Origin: JBIOJM01 sp044450785
GTDB lineage: Bacteria > Planctomycetota > Planctomycetia > Isosphaerales > Isosphaeraceae
Reading direction: 5' to 3'
DNA: 18,322 nucleotides
Assembly: GCA_044450785.1 (NCBI GenBank)
Contig: JBIOJM010000202.1
Span: 1-18,322 of the forward strand
Of the stretch, positions 7,184 to 13,945 are shown piece by piece (positions within the stretch are counted from its first letter, which is position 1; every line of letters starts with the position of its first letter). Under the pieces are notes generated by a model. The model searched no databases, was not told where the DNA came from, and saw only the letters and a list, made by a program, of their open reading frames with translations. The translations under genes and the position numbers were made by a program.

Positions 7184-8512
7184 GTGGAATCTGCAAGTTC
7201 GACAACCGCACCGCGCACAAATCACACCCGCCGGCGAATTCTCATCACGACGTGGGGGTCGCTCGGCGACTTGCACCCATACGTGGCTCTCGCGCTGGGT
7301 TTGCAGTCGAGGGGCCACGAGGCGATCCTGGCAACAGGAGAATGTTACAGGCGGAAAATCGAGGCTCTGGGCATAGGCTTCCGGGCCGTGCGACCTGATT
7401 GCGCGTGGGTGGCTGATCCCGTTGTCATGCGAAGACTGGCGCATCCGCGCTGGGGGATGATACGCGCTGTGCAGGTGCCATTGATGAGCTTGCGCGAGTC
7501 GTACGAAGACACCCTGGCAGCGGCCGAAGGAACCGACCTGCTTGTGGGCAATATGGCCACCTATGCAACTGGGATTGTGGCGGAGAAGAAAGGCTTGCCT
7601 TGGGTCTCGGCCATGCACTCTCCGACCTTGTTCTTTTCCGCATACGATCCGCCGCTGATTCCTGGATTTCCGGGGTTTTCAAAAAGACTACGCTTCCTCG
7701 GGCCAAACTTTTGGGGACCTTTTGGACGGTCTATCAACTGGGTAGCGAGAGTGTTGGCTCGACCCTGGCATCTTTTGCGGAAAGAGATCGGGCTGCCACC
7801 CGCGCGAGGCTTCAATCCGCTCACCGAGAGCCATTCACCCGTGTTGCATCTGGCCCTCTTTTCAAAATGGCTTGCCGACAAGCAACTCGATTGGCCGGCG
7901 CAAACCATTGTCACCGGGTTCCCGTGGTTCGACGCTGATGGCGACGCCGGGTTGCCACAGGAGTTGATACGCTTCCTGGATGATGGCGAACCACCGCTGG
8001 TTTTCACTCTTGGTACCGCGGTGGTTGCGGACGCCGGGCCGTTCTACCACCACAGCGCCGCAGCAGCGAAACTGCTGGGTCGGCGCGCCGTCCTTCTCGT
8101 CAAGAACCCACGAGTTCTTCTACCGGAGCTACCGGAGGGCGTCGTGGCTTTTGACTACGCTCCCTTCTCACAACTATTCCCCCGCGCGGTTGCGATCGTT
8201 CATCACGGTGGGATCGGTACCACCGGACAGGCCATGCGTTCCGGTCGTCCTTCTCTCGTTATGCCATGCGCCTGGGACCACCCAGACAACGCCGAGCGAG
8301 CAGCACGGCTTGGCATTGCTCGAACGATCGCCCGAAACCGCTATGACCCACGTCGCGTTTCTGCTGAACTCAGGCTTCTGCTGGAGGATCCGGCTTACTC
8401 GCAAAGAGCTTCCGAAATTGCAACGAAGGTACGGCAAGAGGAGGGCGTGAAAGCGGCCTGTGATGCCCTTGAATCACTGTTCCAAATTGGGAACCCCTCG
8501 GCGAAGACATGA
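7184..8512 (+). CDS. GT1-family (UGT-like) glycosyltransferase
   Basis: A 442-residue cytoplasmic GT-B enzyme that transfers a sugar from a nucleotide donor, probably to a lipid, sterol-like or other hydrophobic acceptor. The N-terminal acceptor domain opens with ILITTWGSLGDLHPY (residues 19-33), the glycine-rich loop of the GT28/GT1 group. The C-terminal donor domain has HHGGIGTTGQAM (from 340) followed by PCAWDHPDNAERAARLG (DHPDNA at 365-370), the UGT/CIII-like signature that holds the sugar nucleotide. The frame is open upstream through the beta-helix gene. I chose GTG7184 because GGAG lies 6 nt before it; ATG7109 would sit inside the predicted -10 box. No acceptor-modifying genes are adjacent, so the product is unknown. 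It may be involved in glycolipid formation. Confidence 0.85.
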   Translation: MESASSTTAPRTNHTRRRILITTWGSLGDLHPYVALALGLQSRGHEAILATGECYRRKIEALGIGFRAVRPDCAWVADPVVMRRLAHPRWGMIRAVQVPLMSLRESYEDTLAAAEGTDLLVGNMATYATGIVAEKKGLPWVSAMHSPTLFFSAYDPPLIPGFPGFSKRLRFLGPNFWGPFGRSINWVARVLARPWHLLRKEIGLPPARGFNPLTESHSPVLHLALFSKWLADKQLDWPAQTIVTGFPWFDADGDAGLPQELIRFLDDGEPPLVFTLGTAVVADAGPFYHHSAAAAKLLGRRAVLLVKNPRVLLPELPEGVVAFDYAPFSQLFPRAVAIVHHGGIGTTGQAMRSGRPSLVMPCAWDHPDNAERAARLGIARTIARNRYDPRRVSAELRLLLEDPAYSQRASEIATKVRQEEGVKAACDALESLFQIGNPSAKT

Positions 8513-8642
8513 CTGCTTGAGGGAGACAAAACCGGTGTGAAGGCTTGTTCATGCCGCGAAATTGACCTGTAATCCGCATGCTGCCGTCATAACCCAAGGA
8601 AGTTCAAATCCCGCCAACAGTCGCTATCGCAACCATTGACAG

Positions 8643-8759
8643 GAGCTGACTTTACAAGATAGTCGGGGCGACAAGACACCGTTAGAACTTTTTGTCGCCG
8701 GCGTACAGGAACTGGCCGCGACAATCCGTACCTTGAAGTGTCAGGTAGCGTCAGCTTGA
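8643..8759 (+). pseudogene. 3' end of a lost small ORF (GDKTPLELFVAGV)
   Basis: The frame encodes 38 residues, including GDKTPLELFVAGVQEL, with a regular amphipathic pattern and a TGA stop. An in-frame TGA lies just upstream and there is no ATG or GTG, so it cannot be translated as it stands. From memory, short planctomycete hypothetical proteins carry similar TPLELFLAGV segments; I cannot verify this here. It is probably the tail of a decayed gene. Confidence 0.35.
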
Positions 8760-8786
8760 GACACGTTTTCCGCAGGGCGAACGTTA

Positions 8787-8797
8787 GTATAATGGCG
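8787..8797 (+). promoter_or_regulatory. second AGTATAATGGC promoter-like motif
   Basis: It is identical over 11 bp to the motif before the glycosyltransferase (7103-7113) and contains a perfect TATAAT (8788-8793). It is followed at proper distances by a Shine-Dalgarno AAAGGA and a GTG start, so it looks like a working promoter that now drives only a tiny reading frame. Confidence 0.4.
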
Positions 8798-8842
8798 CGG
8801 CGCGCGGGATGTATCAGCACATCCATTCAGAAAGGACCGCCC

Positions 8843-8926
8843 GTGACTTGCTCCGGTCCTCCTGGGAGCGCGGCACGAGATGAGGTCATCGTCCGCCATG
8901 CATTGCTCAGACCACAGGTTCGCTAA
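8843..8926 (+). CDS. possible 27-residue leader or remnant peptide
   Basis: GTG8843 has AGGA 6 nt upstream and lies about 50 nt downstream of the AGTATAATGGC motif. It encodes MTCSGPPGSAARDEVIVRH... and ends at TAA8924. No family is recognised. The promoter, ribosome-binding site and start are better than the protein itself, so it may be the 5' stump of a deleted gene. Functional expression is unproven. Confidence 0.2.
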   Translation: MTCSGPPGSAARDEVIVRHALLRPQVR

Positions 8927-9056
8927 GGGCCAATCAGGAACTCAACGCCGGCTCGTCTCGGGCATCGGCGATCAGACCTGGTTCCGAAACGATTCTGCCC
9001 CACGTAGCGACATTCCGATATCGCGAATGGTCAGCCTGATCAACGGACATCAGCAC

Positions 9057-10541
9057 TCACTGACCGATTTCTCGCTGGCTCAGTGCCACGGTGGGGCGTA
9101 CGCGTCCCAGCCGGGCCAAGAGCCAGTAAACGACGAGTGAAGTGACGAAGCCGCAGATCGCGGTTGGCTGCCACCACTGGGCGGATGCGGGATCGAACAC
9201 TCTGTCCACTTCGAGGGCCAGCGCGACGCCGAAGCCTGCTCCCCAGGCAATGGCTCCGGCCCTGTTGACGCCTTGCCGTAAGCCGGACCAGTCCCCTCTT
9301 TGCGATAGCCAATCGCCCGCGATGGCGCCCGCCGCGGGAGCAAACAGATCGCCCATCGCCGTGAAGATCAGTTCGAGCCGACTCGCATTCGAGGTGGCCG
9401 CCAAGGCAAACGCAACAGCCCCGCCGATCCACGTCCAGCCCAACTGGCGGAGACGTGGCCAGTGGATCGACAGCTTCTCGCCATAAACCGAGACCGAATA
9501 GCAGGCGGGAGCGAGCGCCGCCAGCCCGAAGAGGATCAGGATCGCACCCGCCGGAACCCCGCCAATCCCGTGAAAGACCGCCCAGCGGAAAGACAACCGG
9601 AACGGATCATCCCTCTCCGCGAACCAACCACCCTGATGACTAATCCGGGCAATCGCCCCCGCGACGACGACCAGGGACATCCATGCCGTCCACGAAGCCG
9701 CCACGACGATGCCGGTCAGTCCACCCAGCACGAGGTCGCGGCGGCCGCGCACCCGAGCTCCCCAGTCAACGCTCGTCAGACTCGCCATGGCAAAGAAGCC
9801 GAGGATCATTTGCAGTGCGGAATCGTGCCCTCGCCGCGAATCCAAGAAACCGGCGTTCTCCGCGATCGTCACCGCGTCCTCGCGGCTGTACGAAACCAAG
9901 CCGGGCAGCAGCCAGAGCGCGACCGCGGTCAAAAGGAGCATGGCGATGGGCGCGTAAACCCGCATGAGCGCACCGATCACCCCGGTCAGCCTCAAGAGGC
10001 CTGCCGTCCCCGTGATGTAGATCCAGAACAAGGCGGTGCAAAGGTAAACCGGGCTCTTGACGTCGACCGCGCCGAGGTGCCATCCGGCCAGCACGACCGG
10101 CGAGATCAAGCCGCACGCGCGCAGGCCGAGCAGGATCGAATCGACCGCAAAATCGATCGCGACGGCGTACCAGACAATATTGGCAACGGCGATCGCAATT
10201 CCGGTGATCCACTCCGAACCCAAGGTCCCGAAGCTCGAGGCGGCGACAATGCCGAGCGGCCGCCGCGCCGCCAACCCCCACGAAACAGCCGGGTAAAACA
10301 TGCCGAAACAAAGAACCGAAGCAGCGGCCGCGATCCCGAACAGCCACGGCAGGTCGCTCCGCGGCAGATCGCCGGCCCAGAGTCGATCGAAGAACGGCGC
10401 CCAGACGAAGATGCCCAGATACGCGGGGGCGATCGAGCGATACCAGGGCCTTCGCGCCAGGGTAGGACCAGCCGGCTCCGCCCGGAGGATCGGAGGGAGG
10501 GGAACGTTCGGCGCCGCCATCGATTCGGCAGGATCACTCAT
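9057..10541 (-). CDS. NCS1-like permease (cytosine/purine permease family)
   Basis: A 494-residue inner-membrane protein with about a dozen hydrophobic segments. The region from RPWYRSIAPAYLGIFVW through SSFGTLGSEWITGIAIAVANIVWY resembles the N-terminal half of the NCS1/cytosine-purine permease family, which import nucleobases or related compounds with Na+ or H+. The N-terminus (MSDPAESMAAPN...) is polar and Pro-rich. ATG10541 was chosen because it begins 10 bp after the stop of the MFS gene; an upstream GTG/TTG-type start would put 37 extra residues inside that gene. There is no clear Shine-Dalgarno sequence, so translation may be coupled to the MFS gene. Substrate unknown; similarity to NCS1 is distant but supported by topology. 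Confidence 0.7.
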   Translation of the reverse strand: MSDPAESMAAPNVPLPPILRAEPAGPTLARRPWYRSIAPAYLGIFVWAPFFDRLWAGDLPRSDLPWLFGIAAAASVLCFGMFYPAVSWGLAARRPLGIVAASSFGTLGSEWITGIAIAVANIVWYAVAIDFAVDSILLGLRACGLISPVVLAGWHLGAVDVKSPVYLCTALFWIYITGTAGLLRLTGVIGALMRVYAPIAMLLLTAVALWLLPGLVSYSREDAVTIAENAGFLDSRRGHDSALQMILGFFAMASLTSVDWGARVRGRRDLVLGGLTGIVVAASWTAWMSLVVVAGAIARISHQGGWFAERDDPFRLSFRWAVFHGIGGVPAGAILILFGLAALAPACYSVSVYGEKLSIHWPRLRQLGWTWIGGAVAFALAATSNASRLELIFTAMGDLFAPAAGAIAGDWLSQRGDWSGLRQGVNRAGAIAWGAGFGVALALEVDRVFDPASAQWWQPTAICGFVTSLVVYWLLARLGRVRPTVALSQREIGQ

Positions 10542-10551
10542 CGGGGACAAG

Positions 10552-11955
10552 CTAGTAGTCCGAGGCAAGCTCCGCGGGCGACAATTCGTCACCGAGGAGT
10601 TTTTCCGGCTTGTATCCTCCCCGAGCCCGGTCCGACAGTGCGATGCCGCCAAAGATGAAGATCAAAATCAAGGGGAGAACCGAGACGTAGCGGAACGACC
10701 ACTTCGCCCCCTTTTTCTGAGCCTCCGTGACGATCGTTTGTTCTTCAGGCTTTAGAGTCTTGACCTTTTCCGGGTTGATGGCCCCCTGGACCACGATCTG
10801 ATTCTGTAACCCGGCCGGAATGTCCGCGAACGTGATTTCGTCATTGACGCGGCCCATCCAGGGCTGGACCTGGCTGATGGCCAAGTTGCCGATAAACCCC
10901 ATCAGGCCCAGCAAGAAGGCCCCGCCGCGCGGGAACCTTTCGGCGGTCACACCGAGCATCGTCGGCCAGAAGTAAGTGATGCCCAACCCAAAGATCGTGG
11001 CCGCCGCGATCGCGGTCGTGAAGTCGTAGGCGAAGCTGAGCGCGTACAACCCGATGGCCGAGAGAAGAGCCGACCCGGTCAACATGCCGACGGGTGAGAG
11101 GCGATGCGCGATCGGGCCGGCGAAGTGCCTCAGGACGAACATCATCGAGCTCGTGTAAATCAGAATATTCGTGCCGTTCATCCCCGCCGTCTTCTCGAGC
11201 ACCAGGCTCTGCATGCCTTGCGGGGCCAATTCCGTCGAGGCCGTGAGCATCATGCAGAACGCCCAGAGCAAGAACATGGGCCGAAGGCCCTGTTTCAGCA
11301 TCTGTCCGGTGGAGACCCCCGACGCGACACGCTCCGTGACCGGGAATGATTCGAGGAGGAACAAGGAGCCGTAGATCAACATGGGAACGAGGATTAACGC
11401 CGTTTTCACCTGCCAGCCCAGGACTGTCGACTCCGGCGTCTTCCCGGCCCCCCCCACCTCGAGACCCAGCACCCACGAGATGGCCAAGGTCAATAGTCCG
11501 CCCAAGATCATGCCGCCGGGCCACCACGCATGGAGAATGTTGAGTTTATGAGTCTTCTCGGTCGGGAAAAGGGTTGCGGCCAGCGGGTTGATCCCAATTT
11601 CGACCAGTCCATTGGCGCTTCCGACCAAAAAAGTGGCGACGATGAGCACCAGGTAGGGTGAAGCTCCCATGCTGGCGAGATACGGAGTCGCGAGGGTCCC
11701 GACCGTGCCTGTGAGGTGGCAAAAAAAGGCCAGCCCCAGCATCCGCTTCATCCCGAGCGCATCGACAACGAACGAGCCGACCACCATCGCCGTGGCCATG
11801 CCCCAGAAAGCCATCCCGCCAATGTCTCCAAGATGGCTCGCGCTCAGGTGGAACGATCGACCCCAAGCCGGCAAAACATCCTGCCGGATGACGAACGAGA
11901 AGGCCGAGGCGACCAGGGCGATGCAACTGGCCACGAACAATCGACGCGAATTCAT
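10552..11955 (-). CDS. MFS transporter, sugar (FucP/FGHS-like) type
   Basis: A 467-residue polytopic inner-membrane transporter with 12 predicted hydrophobic segments. The segment GLVEIGINPLAATLFP, followed by KLNILHAWWPGG, matches the Fucose-Galactose-Glucose:H+ symporter (FucP/GluP) group, where the consensus is N-P-L...KLN.LHAW.PGG. It should import a monosaccharide with protons; the sugar is not predictable. I chose ATG11955 because GGAG lies 9 nt upstream; GTG11970 would add METER. An insertion in the last quarter (about 60 polar, Lys/Glu-rich residues before the last membrane segment) is larger than usual. It is the first gene of a pair with the NCS1-like permease. Confidence 0.8.
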   Translation of the reverse strand: MNSRRLFVASCIALVASAFSFVIRQDVLPAWGRSFHLSASHLGDIGGMAFWGMATAMVVGSFVVDALGMKRMLGLAFFCHLTGTVGTLATPYLASMGASPYLVLIVATFLVGSANGLVEIGINPLAATLFPTEKTHKLNILHAWWPGGMILGGLLTLAISWVLGLEVGGAGKTPESTVLGWQVKTALILVPMLIYGSLFLLESFPVTERVASGVSTGQMLKQGLRPMFLLWAFCMMLTASTELAPQGMQSLVLEKTAGMNGTNILIYTSSMMFVLRHFAGPIAHRLSPVGMLTGSALLSAIGLYALSFAYDFTTAIAAATIFGLGITYFWPTMLGVTAERFPRGGAFLLGLMGFIGNLAISQVQPWMGRVNDEITFADIPAGLQNQIVVQGAINPEKVKTLKPEEQTIVTEAQKKGAKWSFRYVSVLPLILIFIFGGIALSDRARGGYKPEKLLGDELSPAELASDY

Positions 11956-12071
11956 GCGCTCGGTCTCCACGGCGAATCGTTCGCCACCGCACGAGGAGGG
12001 AAGGTCGAACTGACGACAGAGTTGTTGTTAGATAACCGAGCGGACCCGGCATTGCCAGAGGGCACTTGTTC

Positions 12072-12099
12072 AAGGATGAAGGATGAAGGATGAAGGATG
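12072..12099. repeat. heptanucleotide tandem repeat, four copies of AAGGATG
   Basis: Four perfect head-to-tail copies of AAGGATG. Similar short tandemly repeated heptamers (STRR sequences) are known from intergenic DNA of cyanobacteria, and I recall such repeats in planctomycetes. The last copies contain an ATG in frame with the following membrane-protein gene, so the repeat could supply both a start and Shine-Dalgarno-like AAGGA. A translational role is not demonstrated. Confidence 0.85.
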
Positions 12100-12137
12100 A
12101 GTCGGAAAGGATCGATTCAGGCTTTTCGAGGTTGTCC

Positions 12138-12551
12138 GTGCTGCGACTGTTTCGGTACGCCTGGGCGGCACCCACGACGCTGGTCGGACTGGCCGCGGGC
12201 TTGCTGACGCTGTGCTCGGGAGGGCGCGTGCAGCAGCGTCGCGGAGCGCTCGAGTTTCACGGTGGCTTCTCGCGGTGGTTCGCCATCAGTTTCGGTTTCT
12301 CGGCCATGACCCTGGGCCATGTCATCATCGGCCGCGACCCGTGGTGCCTCGATTATTGCCGCGACCACGAGCAGGCCCATGTCCGACAGGTCGAGACCTG
12401 GGGGGCCGCGTTCATCCCGGCCTACCTGCTGGCAAGCCTTCTGGCTTGGTGGCAGGGCCGTCATTATTACCGCGACAACTGGTTCGAGCGCGATGCGCGA
12501 GCCCAAACCGCCATGGCTTCAAAAACACCAAGAACGGGCCAGAACAGATGA
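12138..12551 (+). CDS. small membrane protein with HExxH motif
   Basis: A 137-residue protein of no recognised function. Residues 8-25 form a first membrane segment (AWAAPTTLVGLAAGLLTL). After a polar stretch, SFGFSAMTLGHVIIG is hydrophobic, then comes DHEQAHVRQVETWG with a perfect HExxH zinc-metallopeptidase motif, and then IPAYLLASLLAW, a last membrane segment. HE..HVRQ.E.WG followed by .IPAYL recurs, from memory, in a conserved bacterial hypothetical family. A protease role is only suggested by the motif, and no third ligand is evident. I prefer GTG12138, which has GAGG 6 nt upstream; ATG12090 lies inside the heptamer repeat and would add 16 polar residues. It is divergent from the MFS gene and convergent with the export lipoprotein. 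Confidence 0.6.
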   Translation: MLRLFRYAWAAPTTLVGLAAGLLTLCSGGRVQQRRGALEFHGGFSRWFAISFGFSAMTLGHVIIGRDPWCLDYCRDHEQAHVRQVETWGAAFIPAYLLASLLAWWQGRHYYRDNWFERDARAQTAMASKTPRTGQNR

Positions 12552-12566
12552 CCCGAAACATGAAAC

Positions 12567-12590
12567 CGCCAAGACGCCAAGAGCGCCAAG
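12567..12590. repeat. three copies of CGCCAAG
   Basis: CGCCAAG occurs at 12567-12573, 12575-12581 and 12584-12590, separated by A and AG. It lies in the 80-bp gap between two convergent genes. Such CGCCAAGA-type runs are typical intergenic short tandem repeats in large bacterial genomes. A small hairpin GACT-aag-AGTC follows (near 12606-12616), but without a T-tract. Confidence 0.7.
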
Positions 12591-12631
12591 TGAAGACAAA
12601 AGATTGACTAAGAGTCTCTTGTCCTTGTACG

Positions 12632-13363
12632 TCAGTTGCCCAGCAGGGTGCTGATCAAGCCTGGCGGCCTGGTGCCGGGTACCACAACCCGATCACCCGG
12701 GAAAAGCTGGTAGTTCGTCAGGGTATCCCCTCGGTCCTTGATTCCGACCCAATCGATCTTCAGGATCTGGTCCGCCCCACCCAGGGGATGCGGACGCACC
12801 AGGTATGCCTTCTCGGGCAAGCTGTTGGATTTCAACCCGGCCTGGAGGATCGCGTCCAGGACCGTGTCGTTGGCGTTGGCCTTGTATCGGCCCTGGTTGG
12901 CCACAGTCCCGAGCACGTAAAAGTACTTGCTCTGCCCCGTTGCCAGCCGGACAGAGACCCGATAACGGGGGTTGGCCCGGGCGTCGTCGCCTCGCGCGTG
13001 GTCGTTCAATTGCACCGTAATCCGTTGTTCGGCTTCCGGCAGCGTCAAACCGTAAACGTAGACCTCGCCCGCCAAGCCCAAGTCGACGAAACCGTCCGCC
13101 TGAACGGTGAAGTTGGCGAGGCTCCATGCCGGATACGACGGCTGCGCCGTGATCTCCAACTCGTCCGGCGGCTCGATCACGTACGGCGGCTGCGAGACCT
13201 TGCGCAGCTCACCCGGCTGGCTGGGATCGATCGCGCCGTACTGGGGGATGCTCTTCGCCTCGTGCTTCCTGGCCAGCCCATGGCAGCCCGCCACCGAGAA
13301 AATGAGGAGTCCGGCCGCCAGAATGGTTGGGCGGCAAGGAGAATGGCGCATCCTTGCAATCAT
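12632..13363 (-). CDS. polysaccharide export lipoprotein (Wza/SLBB type)
   Basis: A 243-residue outer-membrane-type lipoprotein. The signal peptide (IARMRHSPCRPTILAAGLL) ends in lipobox VAGC (Cys27 lipidated). Residues about 60-142 are a Poly_export/Wza N-terminal domain (PPYVIEPPDELEI, then FTVQADGFVDLGLAGEVYVYGLT). Residues about 145-215 look like an SLBB domain (KYFYVLGTVANQGRY, then NDTVLDAILQAGL). The family forms or gates the outer-membrane channel for capsule or exopolysaccharide. At 243 residues it is shorter than Wza (about 380), with one SLBB unit, as in many planctomycete paralogues. ATG13363 was chosen for its lipoprotein leader and the GAGGT 9 nt upstream; the open frame continues back to 13609. 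No tyrosine kinase or glycosyltransferase is adjacent, so its exported polymer is unknown. Confidence 0.85.
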   Translation of the reverse strand: MIARMRHSPCRPTILAAGLLIFSVAGCHGLARKHEAKSIPQYGAIDPSQPGELRKVSQPPYVIEPPDELEITAQPSYPAWSLANFTVQADGFVDLGLAGEVYVYGLTLPEAEQRITVQLNDHARGDDARANPRYRVSVRLATGQSKYFYVLGTVANQGRYKANANDTVLDAILQAGLKSNSLPEKAYLVRPHPLGGADQILKIDWVGIKDRGDTLTNYQLFPGDRVVVPGTRPPGLISTLLGN

Positions 13364-13468
13364 CTGGTTCCCACCTCGATTTGACCAGGCTCGCCCGCGA
13401 CCACTGGCATCCTCGCGATCGGTCCTGACCACCCAGTGAGAAACAAGATAGGCTGACCGATCGCTCGT

Positions 13469-13497
13469 TGTGTACTCGATCGAAGCCGAACTGTCAA
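13469..13497 (-). promoter_or_regulatory. promoter of the export lipoprotein gene
   Basis: On the minus strand, a perfect TTGACA (13497-13492) lies 17 bp from TACACA (13474-13469), which matches the -10 at three of six bases. The leader would be about 100 nt. The divergent acyl carrier protein gene has a weaker candidate, TTGACC-17-TAGCCT at 13515-13543. The 287-bp divergent spacer therefore seems to hold back-to-back promoters. Confidence 0.4.
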
Positions 13498-13650
13498 CCA
13501 AGAGAAACTCGAGATTGACCGGACGCTCGCGAGAGGGTAGCCTGCAGCCGCTTTGGTGTTCGGCCTCATCGATTTGACCGCCTGGTTCGCCGACGAACGT
13601 CTGGTTCACGAGCAGGTCGTCCTGGATTACAGGAGTGGCCCGAGGCCATC

Positions 13651-13944
13651 ATGGAAGAAATTGCCAAGGTCGTCCAACAATTCATCTTGCGCGAGTTCCT
13701 CCCCGGTGAGGATCCGAGTGAGCTCACGGATCGAACGCCGCTCATCACCGGCGGGATTCTCGACTCGATCAGCACGCTCAAGCTGGTGGTCTTCCTCGAG
13801 GAGCAGTTCGGAATTCGGGTCGAGGCGTTCGAGGCGGGTGTCGAGCACCTCGACACGATCGCTCGAATCACCGCGCTCGTCGTCGAGAAGCAGCAACCGC
13901 CCGACCCAGCCCTATCGAGCGCTGTCATGGATCGGCGTCGCTGA
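13651..13944 (+). CDS. stand-alone acyl carrier protein
   Basis: A 97-residue PP-binding protein. The four-helix ACP fold is evident, and the attachment site lies in GGILDSISTLKLVVF, with Ser39 as the residue that would carry 4'-phosphopantetheine (D-S-I, as D-S-L in ACPs). A loop and helix rich in Glu/Ala follows (EEQFGIRVEAFEAG), then ARITALVVEK. It would hold an activated acyl or aminoacyl group as a thioester in the cytoplasm. ATG13651 has GAGG 5 nt upstream. It faces the GH3 gene with a single base between the two stop codons. Being separate from the fatty-acid synthesis genes, it is likely a specialised carrier, perhaps loaded by the GH3 enzyme; that pairing is inference. Confidence 0.9.
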   Translation: MEEIAKVVQQFILREFLPGEDPSELTDRTPLITGGILDSISTLKLVVFLEEQFGIRVEAFEAGVEHLDTIARITALVVEKQQPPDPALSSAVMDRRR

Positions 13945-13945
13945 C

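Larger units (their letters stand above)
8513..9056. other. gene-poor spacer of about 540 bp
   Basis: No intact gene is supported between the glycosyltransferase and the NCS1-like permease, which converge here. It holds a coding scrap (8643-8759), an AGTATAATGGC motif followed by a 27-codon ORF, and a hairpin GGCGACAA/TTGTCGCC (8667-8674 with 8692-8699). A stretch at about 8560-8625 vaguely recalls a tRNA 3' half. Nothing is recognisable from 8927 to 9056. Confidence 0.5.

Noticed and set aside
6085..7218. 377-residue minus-strand ORF opposite the LamG domain
   Set aside because: It is antisense to an identifiable LamG domain, with no recognisable family.
8560..8625. tRNA-like string (CTGTAATCCGCA ... 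GTTCAAATCCCGCC)
   Set aside because: It recalls an anticodon loop and T-loop, but the T-stem pairs at only two of five positions and no acceptor or D-arm can be folded. It could be a degraded attachment-site remnant; tRNAscan-SE and Infernal would decide.
9462..10658. 398-residue plus-strand ORF opposite the NCS1-like permease
   Set aside because: It is extremely Arg/Asp/Gln/Pro-rich, which is the complement of the hydrophobic codons of a membrane protein.
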